Source: Polytrichum commune (lineage: Eukaryota > Streptophyta > Polytrichopsida > Polytrichales > Polytrichaceae). From it: 64,000 nt of DNA. Shown here piece after piece: positions 33,900 to 46,026 of this stretch. The position numbers were made by a program, and so were the translations under genes. The stretch is from the NCBI GenBank assembly GCA_950295325.1, contig OX485807.1, forward strand, positions 15,897,001 to 15,961,000, given 5' to 3'. Position 1 is the stretch's first letter, and each line of letters opens with the position of its first letter. The notes beneath the pieces are model-generated. The model was not told the DNA's origin and made no database searches. It worked only from the letters and a program-made list of their open reading frames with translations.

Positions 33900-35610
33900 T
33901 AATTTGTTGAACTTTATGATGTTTCTTGAAGTGAGATGTATGTGTTTGAATGTGTGGCTCACCCTAAGAAACTTGGGGTGGAGGACACAACCTCTTCCCA
34001 AAAGAGAAGGATGAGCAACTATGGCCATGTCAACCCGTAACCATTATATCAAACATAAGTTTTTCATGAGGCAAGGATGATTATGCATATCATTTAAGAA
34101 GTGTGTAAACAACATTCAACAATTCATGAGTAATTCTGCGTGTGTGTGGATCTTGGGGTGAAGTGCATACAATTTTATTTTATTTTGTTAGAGAGAGGAT
34201 GATGGCCACAATTGCCGTGGCCTTTTAACACCTTAGCTAACATAAATTTCCTTTGAAGAGATGTATGCATCACATTCAAGAAGTTTTGTAAACAATGTGT
34301 TGGACCATATGACATTTTCTAAGTGAAATAGATGTGTGGGGGTGGAATGCACAATCTCTTCCCACAGAGAAGGGATGCGAAGCCATGGCCATAATCTCTT
34401 CGTGCACATGACAACTGTGGTTGGGCCCACTTATGGTTATTTTGTAGCGAAATTTCTATCAATCGGACATGATTAAGCACATCAGTTTAGAAGTTTGTAT
34501 ACAATATGTTGGACCAAAATATATTTCCTAACTAATGTGGATGCACATGAATATGTGGTTCACCCTAAGAAACTTGGGTGGAGGCCACAATCTCCTCCCA
34601 AAGACAAGGAATGAGCAACATGGCCATAATCGCGTTCCAAGAAACGTTTGGGAGGAAGCACAATCTCCTCACAAAGACAAGAATTGAGCAGCCCTAACCA
34701 TGATTGCTTTCCCATGTCCACCCAATGGCAGTTATCTAACATAATATCCACTAGGGAAAAGAAAACTAATACGCACATCATTTAGCAAGTTTGTAAACAA
34801 TGTATTGGACCATAGATTATGACATGATGTCCAAGTGAAGTGGATGTGCCATTCATCCAGAGAAACTTGGGGTGAAGGCGATAATCTCTCCCTGACGACA
34901 AGTAATAAGCACATGACCACAATCAATCGTCCTTGTGCAACTATGGTCATGTCCACCCAATGCTCATTATCTAATATACTTTCCACTAGAAAAAGACAAT
35001 TTTGCACATCATTTACTAAGAAGTTTGCAAACAAATGTATTGGATCATAACTTAATGACATGTCCAAGTGAAGTGAATGTGTGTGTAGATGTGTGGTTCA
35101 CCCTAATAAAACTTGGGGTTGAGGCCACAATCCCTTCTCAAAGACAAGAATGGTGCCCCCATGGCCATGAACTAGATAACCAACGAGAGGAGAGTGGACA
35201 ACTGCGCTATTCCTGCAACACGTCATCCACCTACTCAAACTAGTTATTAGTCATAACTGATCAACTCATGAACACAAATTGAGAAATGTGAATGATATCA
35301 TGCCTTTGTGGATGAATGGTTGCGACGAGGTCTAATATCCTTTCTTCTTTTGGACGAGTGATACTTTATGGCCAAAAGTGTTGTTTTCTTTTGTTTTTTT
35401 TTTCTCAACTAACTTATGTTTCGGTCCACCCAATGACCATTTTCTTACAAAAACCAATTCACAAAATGTATGGGAGGCTTATGAAATGTGAGTCCAAGTG
35501 AAGTGGAAAGATGTGTGTGAATGTGGCATTCACCCCTACTAAGAGACTTGGGGTGGAATCCGCATCTCTTCCCAAAGACAAGGGACGACCACATGGCCAT
35601 GGCCATGGCC
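33900..35610. repeat. Diverged tandem array ending at the methylesterase promoter
   Basis: About six or seven units of roughly 220-370 bp. Each carries 'AACTTGGGGTGGAGGCCACAA' and 'TCTCTTCCCAAAGACAAGG' or variants (near 33,970, 34,345, 34,570, 34,865, 35,110 and 35,548), followed by 'ATGGCCATG', 'CACCCAATGGC' and 'GCACATCATTTAAGAAGTTTG'. The last unit ends only about 200 bp before the start codon of the next gene. Confidence 0.75.
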
Positions 35611-35814
35611 ACAATTGCTTCCTCTTCACCGCAACGATGGCTATGGCGATGTCCGCCGTATGTCGCCTCCCTTCGAACCACCCTCGCGCATCATCGGCGC
35701 CAACTCTCCTCGATCCCTACCGACTCCCAATCCTTTGACCATTTTAGCAAAAATCTCACAACCACACACTCATCAAGACGGTCTGGGGGGTTAGGATTGC
35801 GAAGGAAAGCAGGC

Positions 35815-38684
35815 ATGGCGGTCGCAGGAATGTTAGGGGAAGCTCTGAAAGGGGCGGCGATGGAGGTTCGACGGGTGAGGGGAGGCCCCGTGCGCAAGGT
35901 CGTGATGGCCGTCACGTTGTTGCTCATTATCGCTCGGGAAGTGCTCGGAACAGTCAGGTTGGCTCCCTATGGCCTTTACGCGCTTTGCGTGTACTCTTCG
36001 CTGTTGCCTTTTCGGAGGGCTAGCTTTTCGAAGTTAGAGGGATTGGAAGAGAAGGAGAAGGAGGACGAGGAGGAGGAAGGGGGCAGTAACCGGCGATGGT
36101 TGAGACCGATGTCGGAGAGCGTCGTGGTGTCCCGGAATGTGTGCTATGGTGATGCGGAACGCAACTTGTGAGTTCTGGTACTACCCTCCTCACCCCTGCT
36201 TGGTGTGGAGCTTGCATTTTGAAAATTGCAACGTAATTTCCCTTTTGTGTGCATAAGTTCTGTGTTATGTTGACTGCATAATTATGGACAATTGTTTTTG
36301 GAAGTTTAGGAATCTCACTTGAAATCAGTGGTTACAGAAAATTTTATGACGCTTTGGGATGATCAGAATGTCATGTTGTGGTTTGTCGTCGGACTTAGTT
36401 GTCTGCGTTTCTGGACATTTTCTTGCGTTGTTTTGATGTCGTTCATGTTGTGTGATAGCAACTTGTGATCTCTAGTACTTCCCTCCTCACCCCTGCTTGG
36501 TGTGGAGCTTGCATTTTGGAATTTGCAACACATTTCCCTCTTGAGAGCAAAACTACTGTGTAAGTATATTTAGTAATTATGGACAATAGCATTTTGGAAG
36601 TGCTTTCTCATTGAGTTGGCAGAAAACAAACCTCATTTGAAATCAGTGGTTATAGCATACGCCACGACGCTTTGAGATGATTAGATGTCATCTTGTGAAT
36701 TAAAGTCAGACTGACTTCTCTTAGTTTCTAAACCTCTTTTGCTTACCTTGTCTTGATGTCGGTCATGTTGTGCAACACATTTCTTTGTTGACTGCATAAG
36801 TTCTGTGTAAGTATATCTCACGATATGGACAACAGCATTTGGAAGTGCCTTCTTATTGAGTTGTAGGTGAACAAACCTCATTTGAAATTAGTGGTTACAG
36901 CATATATTAGAGATGATTAGAATGTCATTTCGTTTTGTGATTTATATTGAGACTGACATGTCAGGGTTCCTAAACCTCTTCTGACCTTAAAGCTTCTTCT
37001 TACCTTGTCTTAATGTCGTCCATGTATTGTGATAGCTTCGATGGTCTCAAGATGATTTTGTCATCTGAGAAGTTCTTGGATATTGCTCATGCGCATGTGT
37101 TCTGTACAGGCTGGATATCTATGTGCCCAAGAGCTGTACTAGGGTAGGGGAAGATCCTAAGCCTGTCATAGTCTTTGTGCACGGTGGAGTCTGGGCTTCT
37201 GGAGATAAATGGCAATTTTCCCCTTTAGGAGTGTTTCTAGCCGAGCAGGGGGTAATTGCAGTGCTTGTCCAATATACCCTATTTCCCCAGGTCAGGCTTT
37301 CTCTCTTTTTAGCTCACTTGCACACCGATACTGAGAAGTGAGTAGAAGACGCAGGAGATTTGAGGCTGCCGATGTCGGAGTGAGTTGATTGTTGATTTCA
37401 ACGGGGGCAATGGACAGATCCTCGAGTTTAGGAATTGCCATCACATTGTCCCGACAAAGTTCTTGTTACTTCAGCACTTACCAAATTTCTGATATCTCAA
37501 AATGATCACCTTTTTCCCATCTCTGCTGTCACCTGACTGCAACAGCAGCAACAGTGATCATACTTTGAAGGTAACTGGGAGTATTGGGTGCAGGTCCTGG
37601 CCATTGACCAGGTGAGCGAGGTCTCACAAGCATTATCTTGGACAATGGACAATATTGAGCAGTATTGTGGAAACCCAAATTCTGTTTACCTTATGGGTCA
37701 TTCTTCAGGTACTGTTAAATCTCTTGTTATGCTTGTCTGTGTTTCTTTTCTTGTCTTCCATAGTGAAAAAGCAGTGAGTCATGTTGAATCACAAGCATGT
37801 CAGAATGTAGCATACTTTCCTTGTGGGAATACTTAGTGGAGTTGATGGGAACCAAATGATTTTCTGGATTTCTTGCATGAAGCATATTCAGTAACTCTCT
37901 TATCCAGGTTACTTAGTCACACCTACACAGCCAGTTTGCAGTTGCCTGCATGCTGCAAGACATTATGGACTATGATGAAAGGTTCATTCTTTGTTCAGAA
38001 TCCTACTTCATTTCACATATAAAGGCAAGACTGAAGATTGTTTATGGCTGCATCTTTGGATGTAATACAGGGGCTCACTTAGCTTCTATGGTGATGTGGG
38101 AGCGAGCAAGGCGACGCCTGGAGAAACTACAACAACCAATTCCTGAGGAACTCGACATTCGTATCCCCCACGGCTTTCTGGGGCTGGCGGGTGTGTACAA
38201 CATTGGTGAACACTTTGAGTATGAAGTGGGGCGAGGTGTTGGAGCAATTTCTTGCATGAGGCCAGCGAATGGTGGGGAGGAAAACTTTGATGACATGTCT
38301 CCATCTTTACTTTTCGAGTCACTTCTGGTGCATGGAGGTATTAGCTTTGTGAAGGAATTTGCGGAGCTTAGTTCTGAAGTTGAGGTGAAAGGTGTGGATT
38401 TGGTACCTCCTTGTCTATTTTTGGCCAGCCATCAGGACACTGTGGTTCCTCCAACTTCAAGCTATGCCTTTCACAGCATGCTCCAAACTCTGTGTTGTGA
38501 GTCACGTGTTATCTTACACGATAGCTTGAATCACGAAGACTTTGTCTTGTGGCATAAAGGCTGGGGTACACTGAAACCTCACATAGGACCCTATGTAGAA
38601 GATATACTTAACTTTGTCACAAATGGTATGTCAGGAGTGAAGCGAGCTGCCCCAGAGCCTGCTTCAGCAACACTTTCTAGATAA
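35815..38684 (+). CDS. ICME: Isoprenylcysteine alpha-carbonyl methylesterase-like hydrolase
   Basis: Alpha/beta-hydrolase of the plant ICME family, which removes the carboxyl methyl group from prenylated C-terminal cysteines in the endomembrane system and affects ABA signalling. Exons 35,815-36,167, 37,110-37,290, 37,594-37,708 and 38,071-38,684 join in phase to 420 aa. The N-terminus (about 28-65: KVVMAVTLLLIIAREVLG onward) is hydrophobic and likely membrane-bound. The hydrolase signature is FVHGGVW (H142-G-G oxyanion motif) and MGHSSGAH (nucleophile S215, the codon stretch split by intron 3). SHQDTVVP (D339) and NHEDF (H371) complete the triad. The glycine of GHSSG is created across the intron 3 junction. 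The frame stays open upstream of this ATG, but that part derives from the repeat array, so I use 35,815. Specific substrate is inferred from family. Confidence 0.85.
36161..37035 (+). repeat. Threefold tandem repeat making up ICME intron 1
   Basis: Units begin near 36,161, 36,458 and 36,771. Units 1 and 2 both start GCAACTTGTGA and share CTCACCCCTGCTTGGTGTGG, offset 297 bp. All three share ACTGCATAAGTTCTGTGTAA-like and GAAATCAGTGGTTACAG-like blocks and a 'CTTGTCTTGATGTCG(G/T)TCATG' end. Unit 1 begins in the last codons of exon 1, so the duplicated block includes the splice donor. Confidence 0.85.
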
Positions 38685-41580
38685 AAAGTCCACAATGCTA
38701 TTAATAACCTCTTTAATTTACTTACTTAGGTAGGACCATCGATTTACTGATGACTAGGATTTTATAGCTCTGAGTGAGAGGAACCTTACTTTGAGGCTCA
38801 AAAGCAATATTCTAAGCAGAATTGCTGCAGGATATGTAGGAAAGCACATGTTTATTAAAACTTGCGCTATAAGTCTTACTGATGTGGAGGGCTTATGGGG
38901 TTTAAGCCTCATATAGTCCTCATTCTTGGAGATGCTATTGTTGACGTTATGGAACTGGTGCATACCTCTGTCTTGTATCTGTCATATTTGCACGTCACAT
39001 GGCCAAAGGAACATTTTATGAGGTTGGACACCTCTCCACCAAAGATATTGGAGAACATATCTTGGGGATGACATGTAAAGTGCCGAGTTATCAGGTGTAC
39101 CTTAAACTTCTGGATAAGAATATCCTGTAATACCTCACTACATTGTGGAGGACTTGGCCTTAACCATCTATTTCTGCGCTCCTCAGTCACGATTGTTTTA
39201 AATCACTTTCTAATGTGTTCAATGTCTTCATTTAGCCTTCGACCAATGAAGCTGTTTGGAATCTAAATCAAGCAGATTGATGAATTACAGAAAAATCATA
39301 TCAGGATGTATCGATCAAACTGAAAGCAGAGTGCTAACAAGTGCCTGTTCTTTCTTTCAGGATCACAAAGAAACTGGAATTCGCTACATTTTAGTTTACT
39401 ACTCTGCATTGCAGAGTTTGATGAGCTGAGTGCACAAGTAGAATGGATTCTTATATTGCAGTGCTTAGGTAAATATTACAAGCTGTCTTGAAAGTGATAA
39501 TGATCAATGTCTATCTGTTGTATCTCATGTGAATGCGTATATACTCCATTCCTATGTGCACTCTGAGGAACCGGCATAACACAGTTGAGCAAAAACCTCC
39601 GAGCAATTGCCTGGTCTTTCAGGAATCTAAGGAGTGTTTGTCTGCAAGTGACTGCATAAAAAAATTTATTCACCAAAGTATGTGCGATACAAGAGGTCCA
39701 CATCACAAGCATGTTGATCTGCTTGTGTAGACGGACTCAATGCAGTCCACGACCTGGGTGTAGAAGATGAATGGAACTCCTCTTACAACCAGTCATAGAT
39801 TGCTATAACATAATAAGGGTTTAGGGTTTAGGTATATTCTACAAACTATGTTTTGATGATGAATGTATCTGTTGCATCATCACTAGCAAATGCCTAAACC
39901 CTAAATTTTCTTACCGCGCATGATCAGGCTTGGAGGAACGACATCACAGAGGTGAGTCATTGGCTGCAAAATGCCAAAAATTCTTGAGATTGGCAGCAAT
40001 TCCTGGTGTTTTAGGAATACAAGAAACTTATCTGCTTTACTGTACCAGGTTTAGGATCTTCCCTTGCAGCACTTGGGAACATGGACATCAGCATGTTCAT
40101 CTGAATCAACATTTGCATGAGGAAACATCACCTAAACCTTACACCCTATAGCAATCTCATGTTGGGAGGTAAAAAATATTATATCAATTCGAAGATGACG
40201 AATGTTGAGCATCTCCGATTACGAATCTGGGTGATAAAGAAGGGGGCGCCAACAAGAAATTGAACTCAGAGACACAAATCCATTTCTATGGTTTCCCAGA
40301 CTAACTTCAATCTGATATCTTTGATCTGATATCTTCAAAAATGCCTAGATCAACAATGAACAAACTATACAACACGCATTTTTCTTTCAAGCAATGCACC
40401 TGATTGACGATAGAATGTTACAAATTTCTGGGTCGAGATGCAATGACAAGATAGTTAATTACAAGAGTCAGAAAGATCTTAAACCCTAAACCTTTCCCCA
40501 CTTTGAGATTGAATCGATTCCTCCACCAGCGTTGGAAAGCCTTCCATGAGCATTTCCAGTTAGTTGATGCACTGGATTTAAGACCAGTTTATGCAAACCC
40601 TCAGAACTGTCATCAACTGAAAGTCAGGTGAAGAATCTATCATCCGGTCTTCGGCATCACATCCAATCCAATATAAATTAAGCAAGCAGTGCTTCTGTTT
40701 TTCCGGCATCATGACCTCAATTTAGGACTCTCCGTGACTAAATCAGAGCTGATAAAATGTCAGACAATTCACTCTACCCATTCTCGGGAGGCATGCTCAA
40801 ATTCTGGTCAGATTTGTGAATGTGAACTCCGACTCGATTAGAAACCTCTCCCAGAAATTACTGTCCATAATTACAGGGTGAAATTACAGGAAGAAAAGTA
40901 ACCTTGCTCCGAACACCAGACGATGTTCACCATGAATGGAGGAGGATGAAGTTTTTTAAGAAGACTCACAAGTTGCATTTCGCATTTCCACAAACGCACA
41001 TTGCGGCAACAAACTCCGGTTGCCCTGCTATTGCACACTCCTCCTGCACCATTGCACAGATCTCATGTAACCTAACCCAAAAAGGCAACGAAGACGACCA
41101 CTCCTAACAAGCAAACACCATAAAGCAAAAGACCTTAACTAAAACCCAGAAGATCGCCCACAATGATGATGAGCAACTTGAAGGTGGCTGAAGTTTGAAC
41201 CTCCGCTTAGCTTATTAATATGTATCGCACCTACTATATCGCTTGCCCTACTACTATTTATAACAAATCGAAGAAGTAGGAGTCAGTTGGAGAGGGTTTG
41301 GAGAGAGTTCGGAGAAGGTTCGGGTCAGGAGCTTGCAGGCGTTGCAAAATGTTAGTCGAAATGGGTCATCAGTAGTAAGTAGTATTCCGTGGGAGGGTCG
41401 GAAAGAAACAAGTCGAAAACCGAGCCCCTGATCTCAAATTGGCTCTACCTCCGGGTGGGATCTACATTTCACCAACGGTCAATAACTGGAAAAGCAAGTA
41501 AAAGTGGACCAACCGTGCTTTACAAAATCCTCTTTCTTCCTTGTTTCCGTGACTTTCTCAAGAGCATATCGTGGAGGATC
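38685..41580. other. Intergenic DNA downstream of ICME, no gene seen
   Basis: The first few hundred bases are presumably the ICME 3' UTR. A TTTAGGG-type pair is at 39,818-39,833, with CCTAAACCCTAAA near 39,893. Frames of 60-90 codons on both strands have no recognisable product. Confidence 0.4.
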
Positions 41581-41581
41581 T

Positions 41582-41933
41582 AAAGTTAAGCTAAGCTTCT
41601 CCATTCAACTCCTCCTTTCTCCTCCCTCGAAAGTGACATTCAAAGTTAAGCTTCTCCATCCAAATCCTCTAAGTGCTTCCTCCAATTGACATTCAAAGTT
41701 AAGCTTGTCTATCCAAATCCTCCAAGTTCTTTCTCAAAGTGACATTCAAAGTTAAGCTTCTCCATCCAAATTCTCCAAATTCTTCCTGAAAGTGACATAT
41801 CTAAAGTTAAGGTTCTTCAAGTCGTCCTCCGCCTTTGGAATGACATACTCGAAGTGACATCGAAGTGACATTTGTAAAGTTAAGCTTCTCCATCCAAGTC
41901 CTCAATGCTTCCTTCTCCCTCGAAGTGACATGG
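41582..41933 (+). repeat. 52-73-bp tandem repeat
   Basis: Six units anchored on AAAGTTAAGCTTCTCCATCC followed by AAATCCTCCAA and a GTGACATTC end, starting near 41,582, 41,642, 41,695, 41,746, 41,802 and 41,875. The last unit runs into the pseudogene that follows. Confidence 0.75.
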
Positions 41934-42488
41934 GAGGGTGGCAGGGACGAAGACGAAGACGAATCCGGTGAATCCGGTGAATCCGACATGAGCGACAGCG
42001 ACGACGAGATTGTGCCCAGCGTTTGCAGCTGGGAGGTGGGTGAGCTTGGCAACTCCGACAACCGATTTGCCATCTCCAAACAGCCTTCCCGACACTCTCA
42101 ACGGCATCAGCAACAACAACAGCAGCGGTGGTGGAAGAATCTGTGGCCATCGACATTCTTCACGTGGGGCGCCGCTGCTTCTTCATCTACTATTTCTTCA
42201 CCTTCTTGCATATCAAAAACATCATCATCATCTCCATCTAAAGACATCTCCCTTTCCCGAATCTTGTCATCCTGCTCCGAGAGATTCCTCTCCTGCTCCG
42301 GAAGGTTCGACACCAAACAACACCATCATTTTCGCTCCCAGAGCTTCGACACATCTTCCATGTCCAAAGGCTCCATGCTTGTTCCGGAATCCAACAAGTC
42401 GTCATTTGATGCTCGTCATGTGCCCAGATTCTCCACCAAATGGTTTCAAAAAGATTTCGGCCATGGCAACACAAGCTTCACCCGCTGA
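41865..42488 (+). pseudogene. Intron-less partial copy of the gene at 46-48.6 kb
   Basis: This 207-codon frame matches the C-terminal half of the minus-strand gene at 46,027-48,606. Shared blocks in order are DSDDEIVPSVCSWE, RWWKNLWPSTF, LSSCSERFLSCSGR, FDTKQHHHFRSQSF and TKWFQKDFGHGNTSFTR. In the parent an intron of about 700 bp lies between SCSGR and FDTK; here they are directly joined. The copy stops right after TSFTR and lacks the parent's last 90 or so residues, and its start is made of the tandem repeat. It could be a retrocopy or a rearranged duplicate; I see no poly(A) tract. It might still be transcribed, since the frame is open. Confidence 0.65.
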
Positions 42489-42959
42489 TGATGATGATGA
42501 ATCCTCTTCTCGCATATCGAAGAAGAACTGCTGCCGCCTGCAACTGGATGGGACACGAATTCTCAATGGAGGGTTTATGAACCGAGGCAAGTGGGTCGAA
42601 TGTAATGTTATATTATGCTAATCGTTCATTGTGCAGCTCTGTCATCATATGGCGGAGGGTTCTGGGTGTCAAAATCTTCCTTGCATTTGATAATATTAGA
42701 AAAAGTCTGTCTCCCGTGGCCTGATCTGGGGGGCATTTGCGGAACAAAAACCTCTCAATTCAGTAAAGCTCAGGAGTATCTTTCTTGTATACCTAAAAGA
42801 CCAGACCAGCAGGCAATTTGCTGCTGCCATCGTCAGTGTTTTTGGATTTTGCAGCGTAATGGCATTTGCAACTTCATGATTGTCGGTTCCTCTGAGGCTG
42901 ATGTGTAGGTGGGAATGAATGTAGGGTTTAAAGGTTGTAGGGTTTAAGGGTTTAAGGGT

Positions 42960-42973
42960 TTATCCACAGGTCA

Positions 42974-43011
<38 letters not shown>

Positions 43012-44300
43012 CTCTGCCTCTCTCTCTCTGTCTTAGTTGTAAACTTTACCAGGACTAGAGAAGATTCAAGAAGCAGGAGCTCAAATTTCAAGAGTGCTCA
43101 CTATTGGTTATTGAGTTCCTGACAGAAGACGATAAACAAGACTTTCTCGACCTCAGAAATTGTCCCGGTAAACTTGTTTCTTCAGCACTTCCTAGTTTTG
43201 TGGATTCTTGAAAACCCACACCCTTTGTGAACACCCACCTGCACCTTTAACCCACAGCAGCAACATTCCTTAGTAGTCATACTCCGAAGCTAAACAAAGG
43301 AGTATATGGTGCGGTGTTGGCCATTTAACCAGGTTACCGAGGTTTAGGTTTAGCGAAATCATTCGGGTAAAATTCCTGTTTCTTTAGCACCTCCAAATAT
43401 GTTGATTCTTCAAAACCTGCACTCTTTGTGAACCCCCCATCGCCTCGAACCCGCAAGCAACAACACACTATTAATGCTTTGGAGCTAAATAGCAGATTTG
43501 GGTCCAGGTGTTGGTTATTTTAGTAGCTAAATGCTTTCGGAGCCCGATTTGAGCCTTACAAACACACGGTATTTGCACTGTGAATAGGTCAATACTTTGT
43601 GATGTGATTTTTTTGGTAGGTAGTGAGAGCTTGTTGTCTTGGAAGGTTACACTTCTTCACGCCCTGCACATAAAATAACTTGGAATTTTCTAATGAAGGT
43701 TTCATATCAGCAATACAAAAAGAGAATACCGTACAAAAAGTATGAAAATGCTAAATGCATTTAGGGGTTACCAGGTCAGTGAGGTCTAACAAGCATGCAT
43801 CGCGGACGATGATGGACAACCTTATTACTTAGTAGTAATGGACTTCACTCTCCTTTAAAAGCGTTTCTTGGCATTCTCTTTTTCAATCTGTTCGACACAC
43901 ATTGTGCATACCAGTACTCGTAGCAGTTGTAGTAGGGACGAGTCCAGTATTGATAATCAATTTCCTGCCAGATTACAATGAGGCAATTGACAAGATTGTC
44001 GACCTCAAAATTATTCCGGTTAACTTCTTGTGTCCTCAGCACTTCCCAATTTGTTGATTTTTCAAAATCTACACCCTTTATGAACCCGCCGGCACCTTGA
44101 ACCCACATCAACAACACGCTTCATACTTGAGTATGAATAGCTCAAACCCTAAACCCTGAAACCCTGAAGCTCGATAGCAGTATTGGGTTGCAGGTGTTTG
44201 GCTATTTAACCTGGTTAGCGAGACCTCACAAGCATGTAAGTTATCATGGACGATAGACAACATTAACAGTACAGTGGTGATCCAAACTGTAAATTAAATG
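42960..44300 (+). pseudogene. Decayed copies of the ICME exon 2/intron 2/exon 3 segment
   Basis: CCACAGGTCAGGCTCTCTCT at 42,964 mirrors the ICME exon 2 donor (CCCCAGGTCAGGCTTTCTCT). CAGAAATTGTCCCGGTAAAC mirrors intron 2. Exon 3-like phrases (ICME GGTCCTGGCCATTGACCAGG) recur as GTTGGCCATTTAACCAGG near 43,316, TTACCAGGTCAGTGAGGTCT near 43,768 and GTTTGGCTATTTAACCTGG near 44,196. The third continues CACAAGCATGTAAGTTATCA, then GGACGATAGACAACATTAAC as in exon 3. None keeps a coding frame. Confidence 0.6.
42976..43029. repeat. (CT)n microsatellite
   Basis: A CT dinucleotide run with two interruptions, expanded from the pyrimidine tract at the start of the copied ICME intron 2. Confidence 0.9.
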
Positions 44301-46026
44301 TTATGATCCACACTGTATGACCTCTAATGATATTCGTAGTCAACTATTATTTATTGAGTTCATTGAATCATATTTAGAGAAATTAAAGCACAAGCAAATA
44401 AGACTCTACCAGATTGTTTTCTCTGTTAACAATTGTGGAACGATCGACCCAAGGTTTGTAGGCTTGATTGTGGATTCTGGGACAGCTTCCCCACACATGA
44501 AGTAGTGTTTTGAGAACTCCAATCTTGTGTAGTGCTCCAAAATATGCTTTTACAGCTTGTAAGGTGTCTGGCCCTATTCTTGTGGGCACTTAGAATTCCA
44601 ACCCCACATACAATCCTCACCGTTGGATCGAATTGGGGATTGTCTCAGCTGGCAGCAATTACAACACAAATTGTCACTTCAAATTTTACGAATCAGAGTT
44701 GAGACGTGAAAGTAGAATCATCTTCAAAGTGAAGATACTATTTCTCTTTTTAGATCATAGATCTTCCGTGTTGTGTCAATTATTGGTGTCTGGATTTGGA
44801 GCATAACTGCCAATCACATCGCAACAAATATTGTTTTGGTGTGCAATCTTAACAACAACCCTTGCCCCGGAAATGGCATGGAATGAAAGCTGGGTCTCTT
44901 TTGAAACACAAATGAATTGTCAGATTTTGTTTTGCAAAAGGTGAAGTAAAGACCATGAAAATGTGCGCACATATTTTAATTGAATCTAAGTACATCTCTT
45001 TCTAATTGATCTCTAAAGACTCGATACAAAACCGCTTCCTTTCAGTAAGAATCATTGCCAAATTAAACCCTACCATCGCCGAAATGCCTAGACTTGATCT
45101 CAGACTGCTACTCTAGAAACCAAGGTATATAACAGTAATGATCTGGTATCGGTCTCTTCTTTCAAACCATTCGAGCTATATAAAGAGGATTCCACATTTT
45201 TAGATACCACTAGGGTATGGGTATTTGACAGTTATTTCTTATTCAAACACCATTCCAGTCTATACCATGCAATTACCTTCATACCTAGGCAAATTTTCCT
45301 CGTATCAAAATATTTTAGAGTGGTATGAAATCATTTGTGTATACCTTGAGTCATCCACCAAATATTAGTATTTGACGAGAATAATTTTTGTAGTATCCAC
45401 GGGTAGGCTCTTCGATACCGTTTTTAATCTTCACCAGATTAACACTGGTACATACCATCCAAATGTTGGATAATCATCAAATAGGTGTCTGCCTATCTAT
45501 CTGTTGCATCATGAATGCCTAATTCCTACTTATTTCCACACACAAATGATTGAGCTAGGAGTCACCAAAGCCATTGTTCTGCGAATTACAGCCAGTATCC
45601 AAGTAGCATTCATCCTCAGCTGCTATATGTTTCGATCTGTTCACCCAAATTCGTGCATCGGAACGTCAAATGAAGACTATGAAAACCAAACCCGAATGAT
45701 GTAGTGGATTCTATATCAATCAGCAGGTCTCTAAAGAACAATACAAAATCAATTCCGATGATCAGAGAGAAACATTGAAGTACACACCCAGTTGAAACCG
45801 AAATCCCCGGAACTGCCTATAGTGAAATCACAGATTGCTAGTCCTCAAGAATCCAAGGTATGTACATACCATCAAAATGTTGATGATCATCAATTTTCCG
45901 TCTGTCTGCCTAATTCCTAAACACAGATAACTGGGCTATGCCTCACCATAGACATCATGGCCATTGTCGTGCAAATTTCTTCCAAAAACTACCTACGAGT
46001 ATACCAAAATGCAGGACCCTGAATCG
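44301..46026. other. Intergenic DNA with local duplication
   Basis: The segment 45,000-45,130 resembles 45,720-45,860 (both with TCTCTAAAGA, ATCACAGATTGCTA or CTCAGACTGCTA), and 45,450-45,680 resembles 45,870-46,050 (CTGCCTAATTCCTA, CAAATTCGTGCAT). The last part of that block overlaps the 3' end of the minus-strand gene. The stretch 44,560-44,740 is one copy of dispersed family F, also at 59,990-60,135 and 62,940-63,060 (GATCGAATTGGGGATTGT). No gene is seen. Confidence 0.45.

Noticed and set aside
35521-35814. N-terminal extension of ICME by 98 codons
   Set aside because: The sequence belongs to the repeat array and is rich in Ala-Met-His from CATGGC repeats; the ATG at 35,815 gives the expected protein length.
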